Shown: positions 34,734 to 42,972 of the stretch, in pieces
Numbering within the stretch: the stretch's first letter is position 1
Layout of the letters: each line of letters begins with the position of its first letter
Source of the DNA: Kordiimonas sp. SCSIO 12610
GTDB lineage: Bacteria; Pseudomonadota; Alphaproteobacteria; Sphingomonadales; Kordiimonadaceae
DNA: 64,000 bases
NCBI RefSeq assembly: GCF_024398015.1
Contig: NZ_CP073747.1
Span: 878,501-942,500, forward strand
Direction of reading: 5' to 3'
The notes under the pieces: model-generated
Told to the model about the DNA's origin: nothing
Seen by the model: the letters and a program-made list of their open reading frames with translations, nothing else
Database searches by the model: none
Translations under genes and position numbers: made by a program

Positions 34734-35774
34734 TTAAGATAAGTCCTTGATGATCTGCTTTATATCATCCTTCATTTCAGTAGCATCGTCTTTTGCCAGT
34801 ATACCGTTTAATTTTGATGAAGTTTCTGTCGTTGTTTTGGTAACGGCTTTTTTGACTTCTGATTTGACTTTTTCTTTGTCGCTTCCTTTTACGATTGTTA
34901 CTAATGTATCTGAGAAACGTTGAAGAATCTGTATCACAGCTTCTGCGGAAAAGCCCCCGATGACACCGAGTAATTCAGGGCCGTATTTAATTATTCCAGT
35001 TTCTCCAAAATTATCGCCAGAATTAGGGATTATGATGTTAGCCAGTAAATATCCCGCGAATATTCCCAAAATTAACCTTATTAGGTAAACCTGTGTATAA
35101 CCAGGGTCAAATGTTTGAGCTTTGATATATTGACTAGCTGAATATAAAGCATAAAAAGCAGACCCAAGAAAGGCACCACCCAGCGAACTTATTAAGATAT
35201 TTGTGCTAAAGTCTTGTTTTGCAGTGGCGACTGGTGTTTTTTGAGCTTCAGTTTTACCAGAGGAGAGTGTCCCCTGTGGCGACGCTGGTGTTTCGGGCTT
35301 TTCTTGAGCTTCAATTTCACCAGAGGAGAGTGTCCCTTGGGGTGACGGTGGCGCTTCAGGCTTTTCTTGTTTTGTGCAGGTTGCTATTTTTGCACACGTT
35401 TCCAGGTTTGTGCATGTGGTCACATTTGTGCAGGGTGCAGGGCCAAATATATTGGCAAACATTATCATTAAAAACCCAACAAAACCGACCAAGGAACTAA
35501 TCATAACGGTTTTGTTGTTTAATGTGGAGCTGGCATCAATAGACATAGGGGTTGCGGGTTTGCACAGGTCGCCCAGAGTGTTATGCAGACTTAACAGATT
35601 ATCGGTACCGATGTTGGAGGCTTCAGTTGCCGGACGGGCGTTGTCTGCATTGGGTATATCAAGGGTCTTCAATAAAACGCTAACTTCTGTCGGAATTGAT
35701 TTACCTGTCTTCGCAAGGTACTTCAGCATAGTCTGTATTTCAGAAAATAGCTGTGATTTGTAGTCATTAAGCAT
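34734..35774 (-). CDS. Unknown membrane protein with Cys-hexad and 21-aa repeats (operon gene 3)
   Basis: 346 aa from ATG 35774 (AGGAGGCAAGA ribosome-binding site). Layout: soluble N-terminus (1-90), transmembrane segment about 92-112, then four cysteines spaced by six (CTNVTT, CTNLET, CAKIAT, CTKQ). Next come two 21-residue repeats (EKPEAPPSPQGTLSSG and EKPETPASPQGTLSSG), further hydrophobic segments (about 195-215 and 230-250), and a charged, probably coiled-coil tail rich in Lys/Thr/Asp. I recognise no family. Last gene of a tight three-gene, AT-rich operon (9 bp after the upstream gene). The tail may be an interaction domain; function unknown. Confidence 0.75.
   Translation of the reverse strand: MLNDYKSQLFSEIQTMLKYLAKTGKSIPTEVSVLLKTLDIPNADNARPATEASNIGTDNLLSLHNTLGDLCKPATPMSIDASSTLNNKTVMISSLVGFVGFLMIMFANIFGPAPCTNVTTCTNLETCAKIATCTKQEKPEAPPSPQGTLSSGEIEAQEKPETPASPQGTLSSGKTEAQKTPVATAKQDFSTNILISSLGGAFLGSAFYALYSASQYIKAQTFDPGYTQVYLIRLILGIFAGYLLANIIIPNSGDNFGETGIIKYGPELLGVIGGFSAEAVIQILQRFSDTLVTIVKGSDKEKVKSEVKKAVTKTTTETSSKLNGILAKDDATEMKDDIKQIIKDLS
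35240..35366. repeat. 63-bp tandem repeat, about two copies, inside the membrane protein gene
   Basis: Blocks containing TTGAGCTTCA, ACCAGAGGAGAGTGTCCC and TTTCGGGC/CTTCAGGC recur at a 63-bp period and encode the 21-residue Pro/Ser-rich repeats. Copy number could vary between strains. Confidence 0.75.
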
Positions 35775-35783
35775 TCTTGCCTC

Positions 35784-37061
35784 CTAGAAGTGTGTTTTGA
35801 AGCCTAATTCCACGACATTGTCACGGTCAACATCCAGTGGAAGTTCGCCGTTACTATAGGAAACATACATGCCGCCGAATAACCCGGTTAGGCTTACAGT
35901 CCATAACCGTTGATCGGTTAAGCCAGCCGCTTGGACCGCAGCCGAAGGCGAAAGTTCGCGGTAGTAGCGATAGTTTGCCGTTAAGAATACCGTATCGTCA
36001 GAGTATTTATCCAGTGCATCGATACCAAGATCAGGTATTCTGAATAATGGTGCGCTGTAGGAAGCTTCAAAATTTATTCGAGCATAGTTTGATGCATCAC
36101 CCGCTAACAGCACACGAGGCGTTTGATCATCAGGGTCAACTTGTGCAACGGCAAAACGTAAAAGTGGAAACTGTGTGCCGCGCGGACTAAGGTCTGGGTC
36201 TAATCCGGTCATAAACCTTACTATAGCAGCAGGATAATCAACCACATTTAGCCATTTAATGCTGTCTTTTTGTCGATAGTCATTCAGTGAAGCATATATT
36301 GAACCACCGTAGGTAAACTGCGATGCATTGAATGTTTGGTCAGTTTCATACCCAATATCTGCGGAAGCACTGGCAATAAACGTGACCCCTAAAGCTTCTC
36401 TATATGTATCAAGAGGGTCTTGACTCACGGTTCGTTTAACAGCTTCAGGGTATGAAATATTACCATTATCAGTATGCTCTTTTATCGCTGCACGACTACG
36501 CTGCTTGAACACATCGTTATGTTTTAAAGATTGCCCGCTAAAGTAACCCAGATGGCCTGTCAGCGACAGTTTTGTATCAATCATGTTTAAGGGATTGTTG
36601 CTGTCTTCAAACGCAAAGGTCCCTTTGCTTTGAAAATCAATTGACCCGAATGTACGATAGTGGCTACCGCAGTTCTGCGGGCTATCATTATCATTACAAC
36701 TTAAATTTTTGTTGCCATTTCCAAATGTACGAGATAGCGAATAGTCATATTCAATACCGAAATTGGCTTCCCCATCAGATTCAAAGGCCTTAAATTTCAA
36801 GGTTAACCCTTTATATTCAAACTTTTGATCTTCTAACGCATTTATCAAGAGGTTTTTAGGGTCCAAGCGTTTGCCAGAAATGATATCACAAAATGCATTT
36901 ATCGTTTGAGTTTGTTGGTTCGAACTAAGTGCAGTAAATTCAGGAAAATTGGTATCTAGTTTTTCCTCGCAATTCTCTACTTCATTAAAAGCATTAGCGT
37001 TACTAGTATACATCGACATATTTAATATCATGCCGATACAAAATATTAATCTTATTATCAC
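35784..37061 (-). CDS. Exported, outer-membrane-barrel-like protein of unknown family (operon gene 2)
   Basis: 425 aa from GTG 37061 (AAGGAG 8 nt upstream). Signal peptide to about residue 24 (SMYTSNANA). N-terminal segment with cysteines C30 and near 58. The remaining about 340 residues alternate polar and aromatic residues, as in beta-barrels (GLTLKFKAFESDGEANFGIE, ARINFEASYSAPLF). The last strand ends VVELGFKTHF, with the terminal Phe recognised by the BAM complex. Probably an outer-membrane protein, although I cannot name its family. Gap to the upstream gene is 17 bp, to the downstream gene 9 bp. Confidence 0.75.
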   Translation of the reverse strand: MIIRLIFCIGMILNMSMYTSNANAFNEVENCEEKLDTNFPEFTALSSNQQTQTINAFCDIISGKRLDPKNLLINALEDQKFEYKGLTLKFKAFESDGEANFGIEYDYSLSRTFGNGNKNLSCNDNDSPQNCGSHYRTFGSIDFQSKGTFAFEDSNNPLNMIDTKLSLTGHLGYFSGQSLKHNDVFKQRSRAAIKEHTDNGNISYPEAVKRTVSQDPLDTYREALGVTFIASASADIGYETDQTFNASQFTYGGSIYASLNDYRQKDSIKWLNVVDYPAAIVRFMTGLDPDLSPRGTQFPLLRFAVAQVDPDDQTPRVLLAGDASNYARINFEASYSAPLFRIPDLGIDALDKYSDDTVFLTANYRYYRELSPSAAVQAAGLTDQRLWTVSLTGLFGGMYVSYSNGELPLDVDRDNVVELGFKTHF

Positions 37062-37078
37062 GTGAATACTCCTTAAAC

Positions 37079-37438
37079 TTAAATTTCATCTTCGAATTTG
37101 ATTAATTTATCTATTTCATGAGCAAATCCACTGATGGTGCTCTCTTCATCGCTGATAAAAGTAGCTAGGCTTTCTATTACAGAATCTTCATTCTGGCCGT
37201 CTTCAAAGGAAAACTCTTGAGTCCGGTTTATCGCATAGTAAATATTTTGGGCGGCGCTTTTGGCTGCAGCTTGATTTTGGTCATTTCCCGCACCAGGTAC
37301 GATACCAAGCAGTCCACTTATTTTTATATTAGCTAACTGATTTGCTGTGAGCATCTCTAAGGATGGTTCTTTCGCGAAAAAATAAAAAATTGTTGCTCTG
37401 CGTGCATCAATGGAATCAGGCCATAGATTTTCTGGCAT
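37079..37438 (-). CDS. Small acidic cytosolic protein of unknown family (operon gene 1)
   Basis: 119 aa from ATG 37438 (AAGGGAGAG ribosome-binding site; a longer start at 37459 would pass through it). No signal peptide or transmembrane segment. Helical and acidic, with ANIKISGLLGIVPGAGNDQNQAAA in the middle and a C-terminal acidic helix (EIDKLIKFEDEI). No recognised domain. First gene of the AT-rich three-gene operon; the 296 bp upstream (37439-37734) hold the divergent promoters of this operon and the VIT/VWA gene. Confidence 0.68.
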   Translation of the reverse strand: MPENLWPDSIDARRATIFYFFAKEPSLEMLTANQLANIKISGLLGIVPGAGNDQNQAAAKSAAQNIYYAINRTQEFSFEDGQNEDSVIESLATFISDEESTISGFAHEIDKLIKFEDEI

Positions 37439-37734
37439 TTTTCTCTCCCTTTTGATCATTCTTAATGTTTTGGTAACTATTATTTATTGCATACATACAT
37501 CGGTAAAGTCTGTGACGGTTGGCACGGTTGGTGAAATTTTATTTTTCGCCCTATATCGTCATATTTGGTGTGTTTTCAGGCAGGATTGGACGGCTTTTGC
37601 CGTAATTGGCCTGGTTTCGGCACAATCGGCGATTTTCGGCATAGTTTTTCCGAAAACATCATAATTCCGGCAAAGGCCGGACATCATCCCATTTCATAAC
37701 GGTCCGCATATCAATCTAAGAAGCGAGACCTATC

Positions 37735-40119
37735 ATGACACAAACAGCACCTACAAGGCTGAGGGCAGGGTATGCCCGCACGCAGGCGCGGCCATCCAAA
37801 CAAAAACCAAATGACCTTCAAATCGCAACGACGCTTTATAAAGCGGGAACCATTTTTCAGATCGGGATTTTAATTCTATCGCTTTTGTTCGCCTTCTCAG
37901 TGGCATCTGCTGCCTCCGAGCACGGTGATACCAAGCGTGCGCTTGGCGGATTGAAAATTGTTCCCATCAGATCAGCGGATACGGCGGCAACGGGCGAGCC
38001 CCAAGATAATTCTGGCCAGTCTCCTTCGCCTCGCCAGCCGCATGGAACTGACGTGCTTCCTGCTATCCCGCGGCCAAGCGCACCAATTATTGAGGATGCG
38101 CTTCTGCTCGCGAGTGAAATTGATGTGAAAATCACCGGCATGATCGTCCACACCACGGTTAAGCAAACCTTTAAAAACCAAACTGCTGACTGGATTGAAG
38201 GGATGTATCGTTTTCCGCTGCCGGATAACGCCGCCGTCGATAGCATGACCATGATCATCGGTGATCGCCGGATTGTCGGGAAAATCAAGGAAAAGGAAGC
38301 CGCGAAAAAGATTTATACCGATGCGGTTAAGGCCGGTAAGAAGGCGGCATTACTGCAGGAACATCGGCCCAACATGTTTTCAACACGGGTTGGTAATGTG
38401 GCACCGGGTGCGCTGATTGCGGTTGAGCTAACGTTCCTCTCTACCGCAGGGCAAAATAACCTCAAATTCGATTGGACCATGCCGCAGGCGATCACCCCCC
38501 GCTTTAATTTCCAGCAGCCTTTGATCGACGGCGATGGCACTTCGATTGCGCCTTCTGGTGTCTCTTCTGGTGCTGATCTTTATGATGTTAAAGCGGCTAG
38601 AGAAAACCCATATAAGGGCAGCGCGAACAAAACCTCTTTTTCGGTTCACCTGAACGCGGGAACAGCCATTGAAAACCTATTAAGCACGAGCCATGATCTT
38701 TCGGTTACCCGCTTTGGCGAAGGGGAATTTCGGATTGCCCTAAAGGATGGTGCCTTGCCCGCGGACCGTGATTTTAACCTGTCTTGGGAACTGGTGCCCG
38801 GCAGCAACGTGCAATCGGTATTGTTCAGGGAAACAGGCCCGCTGATCATAGTGGACGGCGAGGCCGCGCGGGAAGATGCCGACTATATCCTTGGGTTTGT
38901 TTTGCCACCAAATCCCACTGTTGACTTGTATGTGCCGCCGCGTGATGTGGTGTTCATTATCGATACCTCGGGCTCGATGGGCGGGGCGTCCATCCGACAG
39001 GCGAAAACCGCGCTTTTGCACGCGGTTGATCTGCTGCGCCCCGAGGATAAGTTTGATATTATCGAGTTCAATAGCAACCACACGCGCCTGTTCGGCAATA
39101 GCGAAATGGTAACCTCGGAAAGCCTTGCCCGTGCCCGTCATTTCATCCGCCGGTTGGATGCAAACGGTGGCACAAACATGATGCCTGCCCTTAAGGATGC
39201 GCTCGATGATGCGCGCGACCTCGAGGCCGAAAAGCAAATCCTTTTCTTAACTGACGGCGCTGTGGGGTATGAGGATGCCATGTTCCGCCTTGTGGAGGAG
39301 AAACTCGGCAGTGCGCGTTTGTTCACTGTCGGGATCGGAAGCGCCCCCAACGGCTGGTTTATGCGTAAGGCAGCGGAATTTGGCCGTGGGCTGCATATCC
39401 AAATTGGCGATGTGGCGACAGCGGGTGTGAAGCTGGAGGAACTCTATAGCGCGATGGCACGCCCAAGCCTTTCCTCATTATCGCTTTCCAGACCGTTTTC
39501 TCAGGCGCTTTCTGGGCCGCTTTCATCAGATTTGGATGATCCCACAGGTGAAAATAACCGCGCTAGCATTGAAAGCTACCCCGCAACCTTGCCTGATCTT
39601 TTCGGTGCGCATCCTGCGGTCTTTATGGCGCGCGTTCAAAAGGGCACTGGCCTTGAAACGCTTCAGCTCTCTGGCGTGCTGCCGGACGGCGGGAACTGGC
39701 AGAAAGACCTTAAGCTATCGGACGTTAAGGAAGGCAAAGGCATCGCCAAAATGTGGGCGCGTAAAAAGGTGGAGGGCCTTATGGATGCGCGGGTTCGCGG
39801 CGCCAACCCTGATATGGTGCGCAAGGATATTCTTGATGTCGCCCTGATGCATAAAATCCTCAGCCCATTCACAAGCTTTGTCGCTGTGGAAGAGAAAATA
39901 TCGCGCCCTCAAACTGACGCACTTAAACTTTCCAACGCTAAGGGTAACCTGCCGCACGGCACGGAAGCCAAAAGGTTCCACGGGCCGCGCACGGCAACGC
40001 CGCTTTCCTTCAAATTTATCAGTGGGTTGATTGCCTTCTTCCTCGCGCTGGTTGGGTTTTTGGTGCTGAAATATCCGCTACCAAGGGTCAGCAGCCTTGC
40101 AAGTGGGCGCCTACCATGA
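37735..40119 (+). CDS. Marine proteobacterial sortase target protein (VIT and VWA domains)
   Basis: 794 aa from ATG 37735. N-terminal transmembrane/signal segment about 40-65. VIT domain about 110-240 (MIVHTTVKQTFKNQTADWIEGMYRFPLP). VWA domain about 405-570 with MIDAS D410-x-S412-x-S414 (DTSGSMGG). The C-terminus has GPRTATP (750-756), a hydrophobic helix (ISGLIAFFLALVGFLVLK) and a short basic end. Family knowledge (TIGR03788-type): a sortase substrate encoded beside its dedicated sortase. The sorting box normally reads LPxTA/G; here Leu is replaced by Gly. ATGA overlap with the sortase gene. Confidence 0.92.
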   Translation: MTQTAPTRLRAGYARTQARPSKQKPNDLQIATTLYKAGTIFQIGILILSLLFAFSVASAASEHGDTKRALGGLKIVPIRSADTAATGEPQDNSGQSPSPRQPHGTDVLPAIPRPSAPIIEDALLLASEIDVKITGMIVHTTVKQTFKNQTADWIEGMYRFPLPDNAAVDSMTMIIGDRRIVGKIKEKEAAKKIYTDAVKAGKKAALLQEHRPNMFSTRVGNVAPGALIAVELTFLSTAGQNNLKFDWTMPQAITPRFNFQQPLIDGDGTSIAPSGVSSGADLYDVKAARENPYKGSANKTSFSVHLNAGTAIENLLSTSHDLSVTRFGEGEFRIALKDGALPADRDFNLSWELVPGSNVQSVLFRETGPLIIVDGEAAREDADYILGFVLPPNPTVDLYVPPRDVVFIIDTSGSMGGASIRQAKTALLHAVDLLRPEDKFDIIEFNSNHTRLFGNSEMVTSESLARARHFIRRLDANGGTNMMPALKDALDDARDLEAEKQILFLTDGAVGYEDAMFRLVEEKLGSARLFTVGIGSAPNGWFMRKAAEFGRGLHIQIGDVATAGVKLEELYSAMARPSLSSLSLSRPFSQALSGPLSSDLDDPTGENNRASIESYPATLPDLFGAHPAVFMARVQKGTGLETLQLSGVLPDGGNWQKDLKLSDVKEGKGIAKMWARKKVEGLMDARVRGANPDMVRKDILDVALMHKILSPFTSFVAVEEKISRPQTDALKLSNAKGNLPHGTEAKRFHGPRTATPLSFKFISGLIAFFLALVGFLVLKYPLPRVSSLASGRLP

Positions 40120-40940
40120 GTGAAATGTTCATGAGTGAAATGGCACAAGAGAGTAGGTGGCCCCAAGGGGCTGAGAGGCCCCAAGTGAGTGAAAGGAAGG
40201 ACGCTGCTGGCGTCCTTCCCATCGGGCGGTCGGTGGCAAACAGCAAGACGAGGAACCGCAATCAACGGCGCAGGCCGCGCATACCCATGACCTTTAAGCT
40301 CGTACTTGTTTTGCTGATTGGCTTCACGGGCTATCAGTGGTTCGGCGCGGGGCTGATCGCCTTTAAGGCATGGCTTGCCCCCATATTAATTGAGCATGCG
40401 TGGGAGCGCGACAGGGCAGACGCCGCTGACATAGGGCCACTTGCCACCACGCCGACAAAGCCATGGCCGTGGGCCGATACCTACCCGGAGGCGAAATTGA
40501 CCCTGCTTAAATCCCCAGGACTATATAAATCCAAAGGGCTTAATAAATCCGAGGGACTTGATAGGACGGAAGTTGCCCATCGTTTTGTGCTTAAGGGCAC
40601 GGATATGGCGGCGCTGGCCTTTGGCCCTGTGCGCCTGGAAGGGACGGGTGCGGATATCCTTTTTGGGCACAGGGAAACCCATTTCAGGATGCTTCAGGAT
40701 ATTCAAAAGGGCGATGTCCTTAAGATGGAAAACCGCGAAGGCCGCGTGCAGGCCTATGAGGTGAAGGATATCTGGGTCACCCATATGGATGAAATGTATG
40801 CCCCGAACGTGTCTGAGGGCGGGAAGGGCCTGATGCTCGTGACCTGTTATCCGTTTGACGGTATCAGTTCGCCCGGCAATATGCCAACGGACCGATATAT
40901 CGTGTGGGCAGAACCCATCTCACCGCGCATCAGCGGTTAG
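40116..40940 (+). CDS. Class GN sortase (marine proteobacterial sortase)
   Basis: 274 aa from ATG 40116, overlapping the target-gene stop by 4 nt. Cytosolic tail to residue 57, then transmembrane segment 59-82 and the sortase barrel. Catalytic His in FGHRETHF (H185/H188), Cys in LVTCYPF (C244) and Arg in DRYIVWA (R260). The first 57 residues are low-complexity and longer than expected; ATG at 40287 (MTFKLVLV) is an alternative start. The start region has a direct repeat of ATGAGTGAAATG at 40116 and 40131. Residues 135-152 are a tandem hexapeptide (GLYKSK, GLNKSE, GLDRTE). Confidence 0.93.
   Translation: MSEMFMSEMAQESRWPQGAERPQVSERKDAAGVLPIGRSVANSKTRNRNQRRRPRIPMTFKLVLVLLIGFTGYQWFGAGLIAFKAWLAPILIEHAWERDRADAADIGPLATTPTKPWPWADTYPEAKLTLLKSPGLYKSKGLNKSEGLDRTEVAHRFVLKGTDMAALAFGPVRLEGTGADILFGHRETHFRMLQDIQKGDVLKMENREGRVQAYEVKDIWVTHMDEMYAPNVSEGGKGLMLVTCYPFDGISSPGNMPTDRYIVWAEPISPRISG
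40518..40571. repeat. 18-bp tandem repeat, three units, in the sortase gene
   Basis: Units begin GGACTATATAAATCCAAA, GGGCTTAATAAATCCGAG and GGACTTGATAGGACGGAA. In frame, between the membrane anchor and catalytic barrel. Confidence 0.75.
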
Positions 40941-40971
40941 GAATGGCAACTTTCGCTGGTCTTTACAGCCT

Positions 40972-41499
40972 TTATGAATTGGTTTTGATCCGCATCATCA
41001 GGTCGCGCTGCGGGTCATCGCCCATCATAAAATTATGGACGCCGAAAACCTCAAGGTTTTGGCGTTTGTAAAATTCGATCGCACGTGGGTTATCCTCCCA
41101 AACACCCAGCCATAACCACGGCATGTTTGCGCTTTGTGCGAGCGAAATCGCATGCCTGATCATGGCTTTGCCAACACCTTTGCCCTGATGATCGCGTGCG
41201 GCGTAAATACGCTCAAGCTCCATCGCGTCCGGAAGGTCCTGTTCGGTCTGGGCTGCTCCCGTGTTGACCTTCAGGTACCCTGCAACTTCACCCGAAATCA
41301 CGGCAAAGAAAAACTGCGAATTCGGGTCCGCAAGTTCAGCCCTAAGCGCGCTGAGCGAGAAGGAATTTTCAATATAGGCCTCTATATTTTCCGGCATGTT
41401 GGCGGCGGCGTAGGTATCACGAAATGTTTTGACCGAAAGCGCGCGCAGAACCGCAACATCAGCGTGCATTACAGGAATGATACGAATGCTATGTGCCAT
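40972..41499 (-). CDS. GNAT-family N-acetyltransferase
   Basis: 175 aa from ATG 41499 (MAHSIRIIPVMHADVAVLR). A longer frame to 41646 adds a hydrophobic stretch that does not fit the family. RDHQGKGVGKAMIRHAI is the acetyl-CoA loop and WLGVWEDNPRAIEFYKRQNLEVFG the C-terminal signature. Acceptor unknown. Weak ribosome-binding site. Confidence 0.85.
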   Translation of the reverse strand: MAHSIRIIPVMHADVAVLRALSVKTFRDTYAAANMPENIEAYIENSFSLSALRAELADPNSQFFFAVISGEVAGYLKVNTGAAQTEQDLPDAMELERIYAARDHQGKGVGKAMIRHAISLAQSANMPWLWLGVWEDNPRAIEFYKRQNLEVFGVHNFMMGDDPQRDLMMRIKTNS

Positions 41500-41741
41500 G
41501 ACGATAGTGCCCAACGTAATTTCAAAAAACGGGCGAAGAAACCCCGGCCATTGCCCCATACATCCAAAATTGCTGACGGCCATGATAGCGATGCAGGCTG
41601 AAATAGAAAGCCTTTTCCATTGTCGCCATAGGTTCGTTGATTGCATACATTATCAACCGGAAGTGTTGTTATAGTATCTTAAAATGTGTAATTCTATGGT
41701 ACAATGACAAGCGTCCTGAAAGATAATACTGGGTTTATCCA

Positions 41742-42275
41742 ATGCAATTCAAACAACATCGAATAGTGCGCACCTTTCTAAAAAGGGTTGCTGGATATGT
41801 AAGCCTATTTTTACTGCCAACAACCATTGGGTGTAGTTCTCAGGTTGAACGTTTTACGAGTTACGACGTGCTGGATGCACAAGAGCTGGATATAAAAAAA
41901 CTTAAAATCAACGGTGGAACGCCAGACCGTTTCATAAACAGGGATTTGATTGTTTTGGGATTTCGTTCAAAGAAAATGCAACAGCTATATTTGAAGGAAG
42001 AAAATGCGAAAGCACATAATTTTGAGGGCTGCATAGATTTGTTTATTGATACTGATCATGGTCATCAAATTCCCTCAGAGGTTAGAAAGGTAGCTTTGCT
42101 GGGTGAGTTGATTATTTTACCAGCAGTGAATGGCACTGAAATAGTTTCATACGGTAAAGACGGGAAAATATCGCACGCCGATTGCCAGAGTTTAACTGCT
42201 ACCGGAGATTTTTTTTACTTTAATGTAAAAAGAATTTTAACTGAGGAGGAAGTGTCTAATCTAAAGGCAAGATAG
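41742..42275 (+). CDS. Putative lipoprotein of unknown function
   Basis: 177 aa from ATG 41742. Basic N-terminus, hydrophobic stretch and a lipobox-like TTIGC at about residue 31, predicting a lipid-anchored periplasmic protein. Two further cysteines (GCIDLF and HADCQS) may pair. Not recognised. AT-rich; followed by a second short lipoprotein gene on the same strand. Confidence 0.62.
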   Translation: MQFKQHRIVRTFLKRVAGYVSLFLLPTTIGCSSQVERFTSYDVLDAQELDIKKLKINGGTPDRFINRDLIVLGFRSKKMQQLYLKEENAKAHNFEGCIDLFIDTDHGHQIPSEVRKVALLGELIILPAVNGTEIVSYGKDGKISHADCQSLTATGDFFYFNVKRILTEEEVSNLKAR

Positions 42276-42375
42276 GGAATTGTATCGATTACAACACTAT
42301 GAAAGCATAACAGGCAGGGATGGCAAAAAACCTCTAAATTATTACTGTTATCTACAAAAAGGCTATGGGGGAACA

Positions 42376-42723
42376 ATGATATATAAACAAGTATTCGTAA
42401 TTCTTTCTGTCTGCGTGGGTTGCGCTACGGTTCCTAAAACATGGGAACCGAGGTTTTATGCCCATGAGAATCCTAATGATGTTAATACATTCACGGCCAT
42501 TTTGCCGTTGATGCAGCCAGATGATACGAAAACAACTATGGCTCAAATTGACACTTACATCGCAGAGATGGTCAAAAAAACTAATATTTGCCCTGATCGA
42601 TACGAAGTTGCCGATAAATATTTTGAATATGAAGAGATCTGTTTAGATCACTGTCCAAGGGCCCTAAAGGATTTTCGGGTTGTTAAAGCCATTGGCCGCT
42701 GTCTGGAGAGCGAGGTCCAATAA
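42376..42723 (+). CDS. Small putative lipoprotein of unknown function
   Basis: 115 aa from ATG 42376 (GGGGGAACA ribosome-binding site; an upstream in-frame start at 42280 is not supported). Signal FVILSVCVGC with a lipobox-like Cys at about 16. Four cysteines in the second half (NICPDRYEV, EICLDHCPR, GRCLESE) suggest disulfides. Not recognised. A TGTCAGA/TCTGACA hairpin at 42740-42762 may terminate the pair. Confidence 0.62.
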   Translation: MIYKQVFVILSVCVGCATVPKTWEPRFYAHENPNDVNTFTAILPLMQPDDTKTTMAQIDTYIAEMVKKTNICPDRYEVADKYFEYEEICLDHCPRALKDFRVVKAIGRCLESEVQ

Positions 42724-42972
42724 ATACTCGCGACGGAATTGTCAGATTAAATCGCTCTGACATCTCCCAACAACACGTTCTCTGGTCATACTCACTATGG
42801 TAGCTTGGTTCCTTGAAATACGATGCCTTTTCCATTGCGAACGGGTGGGGCTGAGGCTAGGATAGGGCGCACCCGAGCATGGTGCGGTGAGTGCCTGCCC
42901 CCATAGGGGCTTCCTCCTCAGGAACTTCTAGTAGGGGGCTTCCTATAGAGGACTTCCGATAGAGGATATGTC

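Noticed and set aside
35240-35366. Possible CRISPR-like array
   Set aside because: The repeat unit is coding, 63 bp with no spacers, and only about two copies; no cas genes are present.
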